Positions 46,082 through 54,916 of a stretch of DNA of 64,000 bases are shown here, piece by piece (positions within the stretch are counted from its first letter, which is position 1; the number at the start of each line of letters is the position of its first letter). The position numbers and the translations under genes are program-made. The stretch comes from Phycobacter sedimenti (lineage in GTDB: Bacteria > Pseudomonadota > Alphaproteobacteria > Rhodobacterales > Rhodobacteraceae): assembly GCF_038148855.1 (NCBI RefSeq), contig NZ_JBBVGR010000009.1, positions 161,871-225,870 of the forward strand, written 5' to 3'. Below the pieces are notes generated by a model that saw only the letters and a program-made list of their open reading frames with translations, was not told where the DNA came from and made no database searches.

Positions 46082-47899
46082 TCAGGCCGCATCCTGGTCC
46101 GACTGCTGGCGGTGCCACAGATGTGCATAGCGTCCCTGTCGCTGGAGCAGCTCTTCGTGGGTGCCTGCCTCGGCGATTTCGCCCTGTTCCAGCACCACGA
46201 TCTGATCCGCTTCGGCCACTGTTGACAGGCGATGCGCGATGGTGATCACCGTGCGCCCCTGCCCGGCCCGCGCCAGGGCCTCCTTGATTTCGCGCTCGGT
46301 GTCGGTGTCCAGCGCCGATGTTGCCTCGTCCAACAGGAGGATCGGCGGATCTTTCAGCAACGTGCGGGCAATCCCGACCCGCTGCTTTTCCCCGCCCGAG
46401 AGTTTCAGCCCCCGTTCCCCGACGGACGTGTCATAGCCCTGGGGCAGACTGACAATGAAATCATGGATCTGTGCCGCCCGCGCGGCCTCTTCGATCTCGG
46501 CCTCAGTGGCGCCATCGCGCCCGTAGGCGATGTTGTAGCGGATGGTGTCGTTGAACAGCACGGTGTCCTGCGGCACCACGCCGATGGCGGCATGAAGGCT
46601 TTCCTGCGTCACCTCGCGGACATCCTGACCATCGATGGTCAGCGCGCCGCCCGTGACATCATAGAACCGGAACAACAGCCGCCCGATGGTGGATTTTCCC
46701 GACCCGGTGGAGCCGACGATGGCAACGGTCTGTCCCGGTCTGGCCTCCATGGTGATCCCTTTCAGGATCTCGCGCTCTGCCTCATAGCCGAACCGCAGGT
46801 CCGTCAGCCGGATCTGACCGGCGGTCACCTTCAGCTCTTTGGCGCCGGGGCGATCGGTCACATCGGGGGGCTGCTCCAGCAGATCGAACATCTCTCCCAT
46901 ATCCACCAGGCTTTGACGGATCTCGCGGTAGACAGAGCCGAGAAAGTTCAGCGGCACGGTGATCTGCACCATATAGGCGTTGACCATGACGAAATCGCCG
47001 ACCGTCAGGCTCCCCTGCTGCACGCCGATGGCCGCCATCACCATCACCGCGATCAAACCTCCGGTGATGATCAGGCTTTGGCCAAAGTTCAGAAAGGCCA
47101 GCGAATAGGCGGTCTTGAGCGCCGCGTTGGCATAGGCACGCATGGCACCGTCATAGCGGGCCGCCTCGCGCTCTTCGGCGCCGAAGTATTTCACCGTTTC
47201 AAAGTTCAGAAGGCTGTCGATCGCCTTTTGATTGGCATCCGTGTCCTGGGTGTTCATCTCGCGCCGCAGCTTCACCCGCCATTCGGTCACGGCAAGTGTA
47301 AACCAGACATAGAGCGCAATCGTGACGCCCACGGCCAGCAGGTAGCGCGCATCGAACAGCACCGTCAGGACAATGGCGACCAGGGCCAGCTCCAGCACCA
47401 AGGGCCCGATGGAAAACAACAGGAAACGCAGGAGGAACTCGACGCCCTTGACCCCGCGCTCGATGATCCGCGATAGGCCGCCCGTTTTGCGGGTGATGTG
47501 ATAGCGCATCGACAGACGATGGATATGGCGGAAGGTTTCAAGCGCCAGACGCCGCAGGGCGCGCTGGGTGACGGGCGCAAAGATCGCATCGCGGAGTTGC
47601 TGGAACCCGGTCGTCAGCACCCGCGCCATGCCGTAGGCGACCGTCAGACCAACGGCGCCCAGCGCAAGCGGCGGCACACCTTCGCCCGCCAGCGCATCCA
47701 CCGCGCCTTTGTAAAGGACGGGGGTATAGACCGCGATCACCTTTGCCAGGATCAAAACGGCCATGGCCAGGACAACGCGGATCTTGACCGAATTCTGCCC
47801 CTGCGGCCAGAGATACGGGAGCACCTTGCGCAGAACCCGCAGGCTGGAGCGGCGTTCTTCGGCGGAAATGCTGCCGATTGTGGTTGGGTTTCGTCTCAT
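46082..47899 (-). CDS. Atm1-type ABC exporter (fused permease-ATPase)
   Basis: 605 residues. Six membrane helices (about 35-320) with the Atm1 hallmarks MRYHITRKTGGLSRIIERG and NFETVKYFGAEERE. The ATPase has Walker A GSTGSGKST, the signature LSGGEKQRVGIAR and Walker B ILLLDEATSALD. Bacterial Atm1 homologues such as that of Novosphingobium export glutathione-bound metals and thiols, and the mitochondrial member supports Fe-S assembly. That role is inferred by family. It lies between the EEP gene and the LysM gene, after a terminator. Confidence 0.9.
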   Translation of the reverse strand: MRRNPTTIGSISAEERRSSLRVLRKVLPYLWPQGQNSVKIRVVLAMAVLILAKVIAVYTPVLYKGAVDALAGEGVPPLALGAVGLTVAYGMARVLTTGFQQLRDAIFAPVTQRALRRLALETFRHIHRLSMRYHITRKTGGLSRIIERGVKGVEFLLRFLLFSIGPLVLELALVAIVLTVLFDARYLLAVGVTIALYVWFTLAVTEWRVKLRREMNTQDTDANQKAIDSLLNFETVKYFGAEEREAARYDGAMRAYANAALKTAYSLAFLNFGQSLIITGGLIAVMVMAAIGVQQGSLTVGDFVMVNAYMVQITVPLNFLGSVYREIRQSLVDMGEMFDLLEQPPDVTDRPGAKELKVTAGQIRLTDLRFGYEAEREILKGITMEARPGQTVAIVGSTGSGKSTIGRLLFRFYDVTGGALTIDGQDVREVTQESLHAAIGVVPQDTVLFNDTIRYNIAYGRDGATEAEIEEAARAAQIHDFIVSLPQGYDTSVGERGLKLSGGEKQRVGIARTLLKDPPILLLDEATSALDTDTEREIKEALARAGQGRTVITIAHRLSTVAEADQIVVLEQGEIAEAGTHEELLQRQGRYAHLWHRQQSDQDAA

Positions 47900-47979
47900 G
47901 TGGCTCCTGACCGCAATCCTTCACTGGCACTACCGGCAACAGATACCGCCGCAGGCCCGCAAAGGCGAGGCGTGAAACG

Positions 47980-48011
47980 AAAAAACCGCGCCCCCGGCAA
48001 CGGGGACGCGG
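47980..48011 (-). terminator. intrinsic terminator of the LysM protein gene
   Basis: On the minus strand the stem CCGCGTCCCCG / CGGGGGCGCGG, with a TTGC loop and one mismatch, is followed by TTTTTT. It begins about 22 bases after the stop codon at 48034. Confidence 0.85.
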
Positions 48012-48033
48012 CGCATTCGTCATTCCGGGGAGA

Positions 48034-49779
48034 TCATTCCGGCAGGTTGAACACCTGGCCGGGATAGATCAGATCCGGATCGCGGATCGCATCCTGGTTG
48101 GCCTCAAACACCCGCACATAGAGGAACCCGCTGCCGTAGCGTTCCTGGGAAATGGCCCAGAGGGTATCGCCCTTCTGCACCGTCACGGCCCGCACCAGCG
48201 GCACCGGCTGACTGGGCGCAACGCCAGGTTCCTGCACAGGAGGCTGCAGAACCTCGGGCGCTTCGCGTTTGAAAGGGGTTTCGAGGCGGCTGAGAACCGC
48301 GCCTGACGCGGGATCCACCTCATCCAGGCGCAGGGTATAGATCCCCGGCTCCACCTCGCCCAGCGCGCCGCCCCAGCGGCCATCCTCTGCCACGGGCAGT
48401 TCGGCCTTGATCTGATTGTTCACATAGGCGCGCACCACGGCCTCAGGGCGACCGCGCCCGGCCAGCAGCACAGCGCCACTGTCGGAATAGCTGATCGTGT
48501 CGAGCGCGACCTTGCCATTCAGGACCGGCGCGGCAGGTTGAACCAGTTCCACACCATCCGCCCCGGCGCGCAGAACCGCAACAGCCGTGGTTTCGGGCCG
48601 CGGAGCGGGTGCGGTTTCGGCGCTGGCAGGGGTTTCGCTTGCGACCGGCTGGCTTTGAGGCACAGTGGTCTCCTGCGGTCCGGGGGTCGACGCATCCGCT
48701 TCAGCGGTCAGGACCGGAAGCTCTTTGGAGCCCCCTTCATCCGGTTGATCCGGCGCGCCAACCTGCGCCGTCACCGGCGGCGCCGGGGTCTGGGCCTCGG
48801 CGGTATCCGCGTTGGATTCGGGCGCATCAGCCTCCGGCAAAGCCGTCTCTTTGACGGTCTTCACCTCTTTCGCAACGACCTCGGATGTTTCTTCCGTGGA
48901 TGTCTGTGCCAGTTGCTGGGCCGCCGGGGCTTCGGGCTGCGGCACGCCGGCATCTGCAACCTGCGGCGCGGGCATCGGAGCAGCAGGCGCGATGATGAAC
49001 TGGTCGACCGAGGCCGCTTCATGTCCGTCTGCACGCGCCAGCAATGAGATTACCCTTGGGCTGTCACTGGGGATGATGCTGGAAAAGACCGCGAACTCCC
49101 CTCCGCCCTGAACTACGGTTTGCTCCAGAACGACGCCGTCGATCAGAACCTGTACCAGCGCTCCGTCCTGAGCGCGCCCGGCAATCACGACCGCGCCTTC
49201 CGGATCGACACGTACGAGGTCCAGTTGCGGGGCGGCAAGGGCAGCGGTTCCTTCCCCGCTCAGCGCGCTTTCGGCGTTGCCTTCCGCTCCGGAGGCAACC
49301 GGCGCAGGTGCGGCCGGGACACCGGCCACAGCCGTGTCCTGATGACCCACAGAACGCTCTGGCGCCGCCGCGGGGTCCGCCTGAGCCTCGGGCGGCGCAG
49401 GTTCTGCGTCTTCTCCGGTTTCTACGGCGTTTTCGACGACAGCGGCATCCGGTTGTCCGGGGCCAAGATCAGCCTCGGCACCCTGCGGCGCCGACCCGGT
49501 GTCTGGCGTGGCGTTCTCCACCGCGTCGCTTTCGGCAACGGCGCCAGGGGCTGCCTCCTGCCCGACCTGGGTGCTTGACACGATCACCGGGTTTTCGGCC
49601 GAAGGAGAGATGACCGCATCGGTATTGGTCCCTTCGCGCAATGCACGATCTGCAGACGGATCCTTCTGATCCCCGCCTGCAAACTGCATCAGGACAACAC
49701 CGCCCAGGATTACCGCAACGGCGGCTATGCCCCCCATTGCCAGAGAGCCGATACCTCCACTTCCAGATGTCTGCGCCAT
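48034..49779 (-). CDS. LysM domain protein with long Pro/Ala/Glu-rich region
   Basis: 581 residues. One membrane helix near the N-terminus (SLAMGGIAAVAVILGGVVLMQF). Residues about 35-180 and 270-400 are Ala/Pro/Glu-rich and probably disordered. Two Ig-like segments lie around 185-265 (VRVDPEGAVVIAGRAQDGA) and 410-490 (GAVLLAGRGRPEAVVRAYVN). A C-terminal LysM (VQKGDTLWAISQERYGSGFL ... YPGQVFNLPE) binds peptidoglycan. It is probably an envelope protein anchored in the inner membrane. This architecture is common in Rhodobacteraceae but its role is unknown. Confidence 0.82.
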   Translation of the reverse strand: MAQTSGSGGIGSLAMGGIAAVAVILGGVVLMQFAGGDQKDPSADRALREGTNTDAVISPSAENPVIVSSTQVGQEAAPGAVAESDAVENATPDTGSAPQGAEADLGPGQPDAAVVENAVETGEDAEPAPPEAQADPAAAPERSVGHQDTAVAGVPAAPAPVASGAEGNAESALSGEGTAALAAPQLDLVRVDPEGAVVIAGRAQDGALVQVLIDGVVLEQTVVQGGGEFAVFSSIIPSDSPRVISLLARADGHEAASVDQFIIAPAAPMPAPQVADAGVPQPEAPAAQQLAQTSTEETSEVVAKEVKTVKETALPEADAPESNADTAEAQTPAPPVTAQVGAPDQPDEGGSKELPVLTAEADASTPGPQETTVPQSQPVASETPASAETAPAPRPETTAVAVLRAGADGVELVQPAAPVLNGKVALDTISYSDSGAVLLAGRGRPEAVVRAYVNNQIKAELPVAEDGRWGGALGEVEPGIYTLRLDEVDPASGAVLSRLETPFKREAPEVLQPPVQEPGVAPSQPVPLVRAVTVQKGDTLWAISQERYGSGFLYVRVFEANQDAIRDPDLIYPGQVFNLPE

Positions 49780-49901
49780 TTGGGTCCTTCCCTAGTGCGA
49801 GATGTTTCCTCTCGCTTGGTTGAGCCAGCCTGCCAATGGGGGTATCTGGGGTCAAAACAGCATCCCCCTGTCCCCATGATCCCCTCTCGAAAGGCCATCT
49901 C

Positions 49902-50447
49902 ATGAGTATAAAATCCGTCTGTGTTTATTGCGGATCCCGATTTGGAGCAATGCCCAGCTATGCCGCAGCCGCAGAGGCGCTTGGAAAGGGACTGGCAGAA
50001 CACAGTTTTCGCCTTGTTTACGGCGCAGGGGACGTTGGGCTGATGGGAACCGTGGCCCGCGCCGCACAGGCAGCCGGAGGTGAAACATTCGGTGTGATAC
50101 CGATTCACCTGGAACGGCGCGAGGTCGGCAAGTCCGACCTGACCACCTATGTGGTCACCGAGACCATGCACGAGCGCAAAAAGGTCATGCTCTACAATGC
50201 CGATGCGGTGGTCGTTCTGCCCGGCGGACCGGGATCGCTGGACGAATTGTTCGAAGTTTTGACCTGGCGCCAGTTGGGCCTGCACGACAAGCCGATCATC
50301 ATCGTCAACATTGACGGCTATTGGGACAAGCTGCGCGATCTTCTGGATCACGTAGTCGCCCAGGAATTCGCAGACGCCGAGATACAGACCTATCTGACCT
50401 GGGTCACCAGCAGCGACGAGGTCCTGAGCCACCTCACCGCCTCCTGA
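49902..50447 (+). CDS. LOG family protein (cytokinin-type nucleotide phosphoribohydrolase)
   Basis: 181 residues of the LOG fold. VCVYCGSRFGAMPSYA is the N-terminal signature. The catalytic stretch, usually PGGxGTxxE, is PGGPGSLDELFE here, with Ser for Thr and the catalytic Glu kept, and ETMHERKKVML supplies the Arg. Members cleave N6-modified or plain AMP to base and ribose-5-phosphate. The ATG at 49902 is set by family similarity; upstream in-frame codons are not conserved. It is divergent from the LysM gene. Confidence 0.87.
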   Translation: MSIKSVCVYCGSRFGAMPSYAAAAEALGKGLAEHSFRLVYGAGDVGLMGTVARAAQAAGGETFGVIPIHLERREVGKSDLTTYVVTETMHERKKVMLYNADAVVVLPGGPGSLDELFEVLTWRQLGLHDKPIIIVNIDGYWDKLRDLLDHVVAQEFADAEIQTYLTWVTSSDEVLSHLTAS

Positions 50448-50492
50448 TGCTTTGGGGCGTCTGCGCCAGCCCCGCGGCCCCGCCGGGACCTG

Positions 50493-50948
50493 TCAGGCGG
50501 TTTCCAGGGCCGTCTGTACCGCGTCCGCAATCTGCGTGACCGTGTGATTGGTCAGATCCTTTGGCAGCTCAGCCATCACCAGCTTTGCGGCGGCAGGGCT
50601 CAATTCGCCGCGTAGCGCTCCAAGGCTGCTGGGAGGTGCGATCAGAACAAGCGCAGGACAGGCCCCGGCCTGCACCCATTTGTTGACGAGCGCCGCAACG
50701 CTTCCGGCAAATGTGTCCTCGTTCGCCTGGTGCCAGTCGGTCGGCTCGACAGCCCCACGGGCCGCGCCGGACGCACCGCTGAAACGCCCTGGCGCACCAG
50801 TGCCCTGCTCACTGTTTGCAGGGTTCACCATCTGGTCGGCACGGATCACGTTCAGTGCGGCATCAACGGTGTCGCTCACGTTCTCCAGAAACAGCGCTTT
50901 GCGGCCATCGGCCACAATGATCCATAGTCCTTTTGGCAATCTGAGCAT
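50493..50948 (-). CDS. host attachment protein family (AtsE-like)
   Basis: 151 residues, cytosolic. The pattern fits the 'protein required for attachment to host cells' family: WIIVADGRKALFLEN at the start, a variable Gly-rich linker, then HQANEDTFAGSVAALVNKW and LVLIAPPSSLGALRGEL near the end. The name comes from Agrobacterium; the fold resembles archaeal eRF1-type domains and the real activity is unknown. AAAGGAG precedes the ATG at 50946-50948. A perfect FNR/Dnr-type palindrome lies 54-69 bases upstream. Confidence 0.78.
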   Translation of the reverse strand: MLRLPKGLWIIVADGRKALFLENVSDTVDAALNVIRADQMVNPANSEQGTGAPGRFSGASGAARGAVEPTDWHQANEDTFAGSVAALVNKWVQAGACPALVLIAPPSSLGALRGELSPAAAKLVMAELPKDLTNHTVTQIADAVQTALETA

Positions 50949-51001
50949 TGGCTCTCCTTTCCCTATCCTCATCAGTTAACAGGAGAAGAATGCCTGTCGG
51001 C

Positions 51002-51017
51002 TTTGACACGTGTCAAA
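51002..51017. promoter_or_regulatory. perfect FNR/Dnr-type palindrome
   Basis: TTTGACACGTGTCAAA is a fully symmetric 16-mer containing TTGAC-N4-GTCAA, which fits the TTGA-N6-TCAA core bound by FNR, FixK and Dnr regulators. Its centre is about 61 bases before the ATG of the host-attachment-type gene. At -41.5 it would place the transcript start about 20 bases before that ATG. It sits just beyond the sodB terminator. Confidence 0.68.
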
Positions 51018-51024
51018 TAGACAC

Positions 51025-51058
51025 CAAAAAAGACCCGCACCGAGATGGTACGGGTCTT
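51025..51058 (-). terminator. intrinsic terminator of sodB
   Basis: On the minus strand, AAGACCCG-ACC pairs with GGT-CGGGTCTT (one mismatch, five-base loop), followed by TTTTTTGG. It begins about 36 bases after the sodB stop. Confidence 0.85.
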
Positions 51059-51093
51059 CAGGTTACTGTCGCGATCAAACGGACCGCGTGGGC

Positions 51094-51693
51094 TTACATG
51101 CGCGAAGCGACGTTTTCCCAGTTGACCAGGTTGTCGAGGAAGTTGGTCAGGTAGGCCGGGCGCTTGTTGCGGAAGTCGATGTAGTAGGAGTGCTCCCACA
51201 CGTCGCAGCCCAGAAGCGCGGTCTGGCCAAAGCACAGGGGGTTCACACCGTTTTCGGTCTTGGTGACCTTGAGGCCGCCATCGGTGTCTTTCACCAGCCA
51301 GGCCCAGCCAGAGCCGAACTGACCTGCACCCGCAGCCGAGAACTCTTCCTTGAACTTGTCGACCGAGCCAAAGCTTTCGACCAGTGCTTTTTCCAGCTCA
51401 CCCGGCATTGCGCTGTCGCCCGGCCCCATCATCTCCCAGAACTGGTTGTGGTTCCACAGCTGCGAGATGTTGTTGAAGATACCGTTCTGGGCGACGGCGG
51501 ATTTGTCGTAGGTGCCGACGATGATCTCTTCGAGGGTCTTGCCCTCCCACTCGGTGCCGGCGATCAGCTTGTTGCCGTTGTCGACATAGGCTTTGTGGTG
51601 CAGGTCGTGGTGGTATTCCAGGGTTTCCGCGGACATGCCCTTGGAAGCCAGCGCGTCATGTGCATAAGGAAGATCGGGAAGTTCAAAAGCCAT
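51094..51693 (-). CDS. sodB: superoxide dismutase, Fe/Mn type
   Basis: 199 residues. The metal ligands are visible: His in LEYHHDLHHKAYVD and LWNHNQFWEMM, and Asp and His in LGCDVWEHSYYIDF. GAGAGQFGSGWAWLV is closer to the iron-type pattern, so sodB is used, but metal choice cannot be settled by eye. It dismutates superoxide in the cytosol. It is monocistronic with its own terminator and is divergent from the FkbM gene. Confidence 0.94.
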   Translation of the reverse strand: MAFELPDLPYAHDALASKGMSAETLEYHHDLHHKAYVDNGNKLIAGTEWEGKTLEEIIVGTYDKSAVAQNGIFNNISQLWNHNQFWEMMGPGDSAMPGELEKALVESFGSVDKFKEEFSAAGAGQFGSGWAWLVKDTDGGLKVTKTENGVNPLCFGQTALLGCDVWEHSYYIDFRNKRPAYLTNFLDNLVNWENVASRM

Positions 51694-51827
51694 ATCGGAC
51701 CCCTGTCAATTTTTGTTGCGTTCCTGTGCAGATACATGCGGCGCAGCCCCCGGCAGGTCAAGGGCCAAGACAAGAAATCCGCGCCAAATGCCTGCAAGGC
51801 CTATGTGCGCAAATGGGAGAGACCGCG

Positions 51828-52601
51828 ATGATCGCAGAGGCCTGGATCCGTGCACGCAAAGCCTACTATCGGGTACGTGGCTATTATCCGGGCGAATTGA
51901 ACGGCGTGCCCTTCCGGCTTGATCCCTATCATTCCAAGTTCTGGCGCAAGGCCGCCGCCGGGACATGGGAGCCGGAAACCTTTGCCGTTCTGGATGCGCA
52001 TCTGGATAAAGATCACGATTACCTCGACATCGGCGCCTGGATCGGCCCCACGGTTCTATACGGCGCCCACAAGGCGCGACGGGTGATGTGTTTCGAACCC
52101 GACCCGACCGCCTTTCGCCATCTCGCCTGGAACCTTGAGCTGAACCGCATCGACAATGTCTCTGCCTTTTCGGTGGCGATCAGCGATAGCTTCGGCCTGG
52201 CGCGCATGGCCTCTTTCGGTGGAGAGGCAGGCGACAGCATGTCGAGCCTCCTCCATGACGGGGCGCATGGCTCGGACGTGATGACCATCGGCTGGCAGGA
52301 TTTTGCAGCCCAGGCCGATCTGTCACGGGTGTCACTGGTCAAGCTCGACATCGAAGGCGCAGAATTCGACGTGCTGCCCCAGATGATCCCCTGGCTAAAG
52401 GAACAGCGCCCGGCGCTGTACCTTTCCACCCACGCGCCGTTTCTGCCCGAGGAGACCCGCAAGGCCCGAATGGCAAAGCTGGCGAAGCTGTTGTCCTTTT
52501 ATGAGCAATGCCGCCCCGACAACGGGGAGACTGCAGGCTTTGAAACCCTCACCAGCCCCCGCGCCCTGACGCAGTTCCCGACCTTCCTGTTCACAGCTTG
52601 A
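51828..52601 (+). CDS. FkbM family methyltransferase
   Basis: 257 residues. The SAM-binding region is DYLDIGAWIGPTVLYGA, with VMCFEPDPTAFRHLAWNL as the acidic loop and VSLVKLDIEGAEFDVLPQM as the FkbM signature. Members methylate O-atoms of sugars or polyketides. No glycan cluster is adjacent, so the substrate is unknown. GGAGAG about eight bases before the ATG at 51828 supports this start over the ATG at 51813. It is read alone. Confidence 0.85.
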   Translation: MIAEAWIRARKAYYRVRGYYPGELNGVPFRLDPYHSKFWRKAAAGTWEPETFAVLDAHLDKDHDYLDIGAWIGPTVLYGAHKARRVMCFEPDPTAFRHLAWNLELNRIDNVSAFSVAISDSFGLARMASFGGEAGDSMSSLLHDGAHGSDVMTIGWQDFAAQADLSRVSLVKLDIEGAEFDVLPQMIPWLKEQRPALYLSTHAPFLPEETRKARMAKLAKLLSFYEQCRPDNGETAGFETLTSPRALTQFPTFLFTA

Positions 52602-52744
52602 TATGGCCTAGCAGTGACACTGCGTGACACCCGTTTACGCCGGGGAAACTGGCTCACCTCGAAACATGTTGAAACGGCGAGGAGCACGCAGCATGATGCG
52701 GCCTCAGAACCGTTTGTTGGGGTGATCTTGGTTAAAGGGTGAAG

Positions 52745-53182
52745 ATGCAGAAACTTGCGTTTATGAGAGAGTTTTTTGACGAAGTCTGGGAGAAAGGCAA
52801 CTTTACTTTCGCTGAAAAGCGTCTTCTCGACGAATTCAAAATGGAGGCCATGGGAGAAGATATCGTCTTTCCAAGAAAAGACTTTCCCGATCTGGTGGCA
52901 GGCTTCCGGCGTTTGACCGGTCCCCCTACCATCACCTTTCTCGACCACGTGGAAAACAACGACTGGATCACGATACGGTTTCAAATGACATCTGATGGGC
53001 CGGATGGCGCGACCCCCGTCAAGGTGTCCGGCATGATGATGACCCGGATCGAGGGGGAGCGGATCGCAGAAAACTATACCCAGTTCGAGTATCTATTACT
53101 CTTCGAACAACTGGGCATGCTTCCTCCCGACTCCCTGGCGGCCTTGATGTCTGGTAGCAGGCTGGACTGGTCGCCCGCCTGA
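52745..53182 (+). CDS. SnoaL-like (NTF2-fold) protein
   Basis: 145 residues. MREFFDEVWEKGNFTFAEK is the usual opening helix pair of SnoaL-like ester-cyclase/polyketide-cyclase relatives. The strand pattern VENNDWITIRFQMTS ... VSGMMMTRIEGERIAENYTQFEY matches the rest of the cone. No signal peptide. Activity cannot be told; many members only bind small ligands. The ATG at 52745, five bases after AAGGG, was preferred to the GTG at 52739. Confidence 0.68.
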   Translation: MQKLAFMREFFDEVWEKGNFTFAEKRLLDEFKMEAMGEDIVFPRKDFPDLVAGFRRLTGPPTITFLDHVENNDWITIRFQMTSDGPDGATPVKVSGMMMTRIEGERIAENYTQFEYLLLFEQLGMLPPDSLAALMSGSRLDWSPA

Positions 53183-53245
53183 CCAGCTTTCATAACGGCG
53201 GCTTGCCCCAGATCCCGAACGAAGGGGCCAAACAGAATTCCCGGA

Positions 53246-53704
53246 TCACTTGCAGATCAGAGTCCCCGGTCCATCGCGATGCCCGCCAGAGGGAACCGCA
53301 GCCCGAAAGGTACCGGTCTTCTCGTCGACATCGAATGTGACAGAATAGCCAATGTACACATAAAACGACTCCGTAGTTGGCCGTTCCACCCGCCATTTGA
53401 AACGCAGCGTGCCATCCTTCTTTCGCTTCATCTTCAGATGATACGGCCCGTCGCCCTCCAGTTCAGAATGAGAATCACTTACCACGACCGTCATATCGCT
53501 TTCGTTCAGGGAAAAGCGAACTTCCCTCGGAGTCCAACCTCCGGTCCGGCGTGCCGTGATCTGGCAGTCGTAGTCATAGCTGGCCTTTGTCTCGGCCTTC
53601 GCGGGCATTGGCAGCGAAGTGAGCGATGTTGCCAGTATCGCAACCGTTAGGCCAACCGACGAAAAGCCCCGTTTTTTCAAAGGCAAGACTGATTTCATGT
53701 GCAT
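53246..53704 (-). CDS. small secreted protein, paralogue A
   Basis: 152 residues; family not recognised. A signal peptide (LTVAILATSLTSLPMPAKA, cut before ETK) leaves a mature domain of about 115 residues, rich in beta strands. It contains only two cysteines, one near its start (YDYDCQI) and one at its end (GTLICK), so a single disulfide could close the domain. Residues LRFKWRV and GYSVTFDV align with the neighbour at 53801. GAGAG before the ATG at 53704 supports the start. GC is lower than in the flanking genes. Confidence 0.65.
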   Translation of the reverse strand: MHMKSVLPLKKRGFSSVGLTVAILATSLTSLPMPAKAETKASYDYDCQITARRTGGWTPREVRFSLNESDMTVVVSDSHSELEGDGPYHLKMKRKKDGTLRFKWRVERPTTESFYVYIGYSVTFDVDEKTGTFRAAVPSGGHRDGPGTLICK

Positions 53705-53800
53705 GTTTTCTCTCTTGTCATAGTGGCTCAGGAACCGGCTTTGATCGCGAGCGTTCCTGCGCCTGTGGCGCGCGTCAGTTCAATTTCCTGACTGCAACGA

Positions 53801-54211
53801 TCATTTGATCCGATTGCAGGTACCCGTTCCGCGCCTGTCCTCATCGTCGCTGTGAAGGTTCATCTGCATATTTGCATTGCTCCTGGCAGTATCCAGGCGC
53901 ACGGAATACGTCGCGCTGTCCGTCGTGTTTCCACGCAAGGGAAGCCCTTTCAACGTCCATTTCAACCTGTATTTCTGAGCGCGCAACTCTTCCAATTCCG
54001 CAGGGATCGGGGCTTTGGCGACTTTATGGATTATTCCATCATACACCATGGCCGTGCCCGCAGGGGCATCCACGACAAATATGGACTTCGGCGGAATGCC
54101 TCCATAGGTCGTGTAAGTTTTGAAATCGCATTCATAGGCCACAGGTTCACTTGCTGCGGCCATGGGAAGCGCAGTCAGCGCCAGAGCAGCGGCCAGAACT
54201 ACTTTGGTCAT
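53801..54211 (-). CDS. small secreted protein, paralogue B
   Basis: 136 residues; family not recognised. A signal peptide (VVLAAALALTALPMAAA, cut before SEP) is followed by a beta-rich domain with two cysteines, in AYECDF at the start and GTGTCNR at the end. The shared frame with the downstream paralogue is Y-acid-C near the N-terminus, a KW motif (YRLKWTL), a YSV motif and a C-terminal GT-x-C. The ATG at 54209-54211 is set by the signal peptide. The pair lies on one strand, 96 bases apart, and is probably cotranscribed. Confidence 0.65.
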   Translation of the reverse strand: MTKVVLAAALALTALPMAAASEPVAYECDFKTYTTYGGIPPKSIFVVDAPAGTAMVYDGIIHKVAKAPIPAELEELRAQKYRLKWTLKGLPLRGNTTDSATYSVRLDTARSNANMQMNLHSDDEDRRGTGTCNRIK

Positions 54212-54276
54212 TCGAAAATCGTGCCTTCCAATTCCAGTACTCATCCCAGAGCCAAGGTTAAACCACTTGAACAAAT

Positions 54277-54309
54277 GAAAAAAGAACGCGCCCCGGATCG
54301 GGGCACGTT
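54277..54309 (-). terminator. intrinsic terminator of the sox operon
   Basis: On the minus strand the stem AACGTGCCCCG / CGGGGCGCGTT, with one mismatch and a three-base loop, is followed by CTTTTTT. It lies about 41 bases after the soxG stop. Confidence 0.85.
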
Positions 54310-54349
54310 ATCTCGCAACAGGCAGCACTACAACCCCTGAGGTCTGAAA

Positions 54350-54916
54350 TCAGTAGACGCCAACCTTTGATTGAGGGTGCGCTGATGTCTTCAACAGGTT
54401 GAACACATATTGCGCGACCGAGCGGAAGCAGACGATGTGGAATGTCTCTTCCTCGTCCAGCCAGAAGGCTGCGGCGACCTGGGCCATGCGGGTGCGGCGG
54501 AAATCACCGGGTGTAAAGGCGGCCGGATCAAAATCCACCGGACAGACCTTGCCCAGAACCTCGCGCGCGCCTGCGCCCGACAGGATGAACAGCGCCCGCG
54601 CATCCGAGACGTTGACCGCCAGCGCGTGTTCGCCCGACAGGGCCTCTTCCAGAGTGGCCGTCTTTTCCGCGACCTCGGCATAAGGCACCAGCAGCAACAA
54701 CTCATCCGGCGACATCCAGGCCACAGCGCCGGTATCCGAAACGGCGATGCGACGCGTCTCTGGCACCGCAGCACCAGTCGCAGCCTTCACGGCCTTTTGC
54801 AAACTCTTGGACGAAAGATCGCCGCGCAGGGTGATCATGCCCTTCAGCCCGGCTTCCTCGATGGTGGCAAGCCCCGCATAGCGGGCGCCTGCGAGGGCAC
54901 TGACCAGATCAGACAT
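54350..54916 (-). CDS. soxG: sarcosine oxidase, gamma subunit
   Basis: 188 residues. MITLRGDLSSKSLQKAVKAATG and the DELLLLVP region are typical of SoxG, which has a GcvT-like fold. It is the small structural subunit of the heterotetrameric enzyme that oxidises N-methylglycine to glycine with tetrahydrofolate and oxygen. Its ATG (54914-54916) overlaps the soxA stop by 8 bases, giving translational coupling. It is the last gene of the operon, before an intrinsic terminator. Confidence 0.93.
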   Translation of the reverse strand: MSDLVSALAGARYAGLATIEEAGLKGMITLRGDLSSKSLQKAVKAATGAAVPETRRIAVSDTGAVAWMSPDELLLLVPYAEVAEKTATLEEALSGEHALAVNVSDARALFILSGAGAREVLGKVCPVDFDPAAFTPGDFRRTRMAQVAAAFWLDEEETFHIVCFRSVAQYVFNLLKTSAHPQSKVGVY

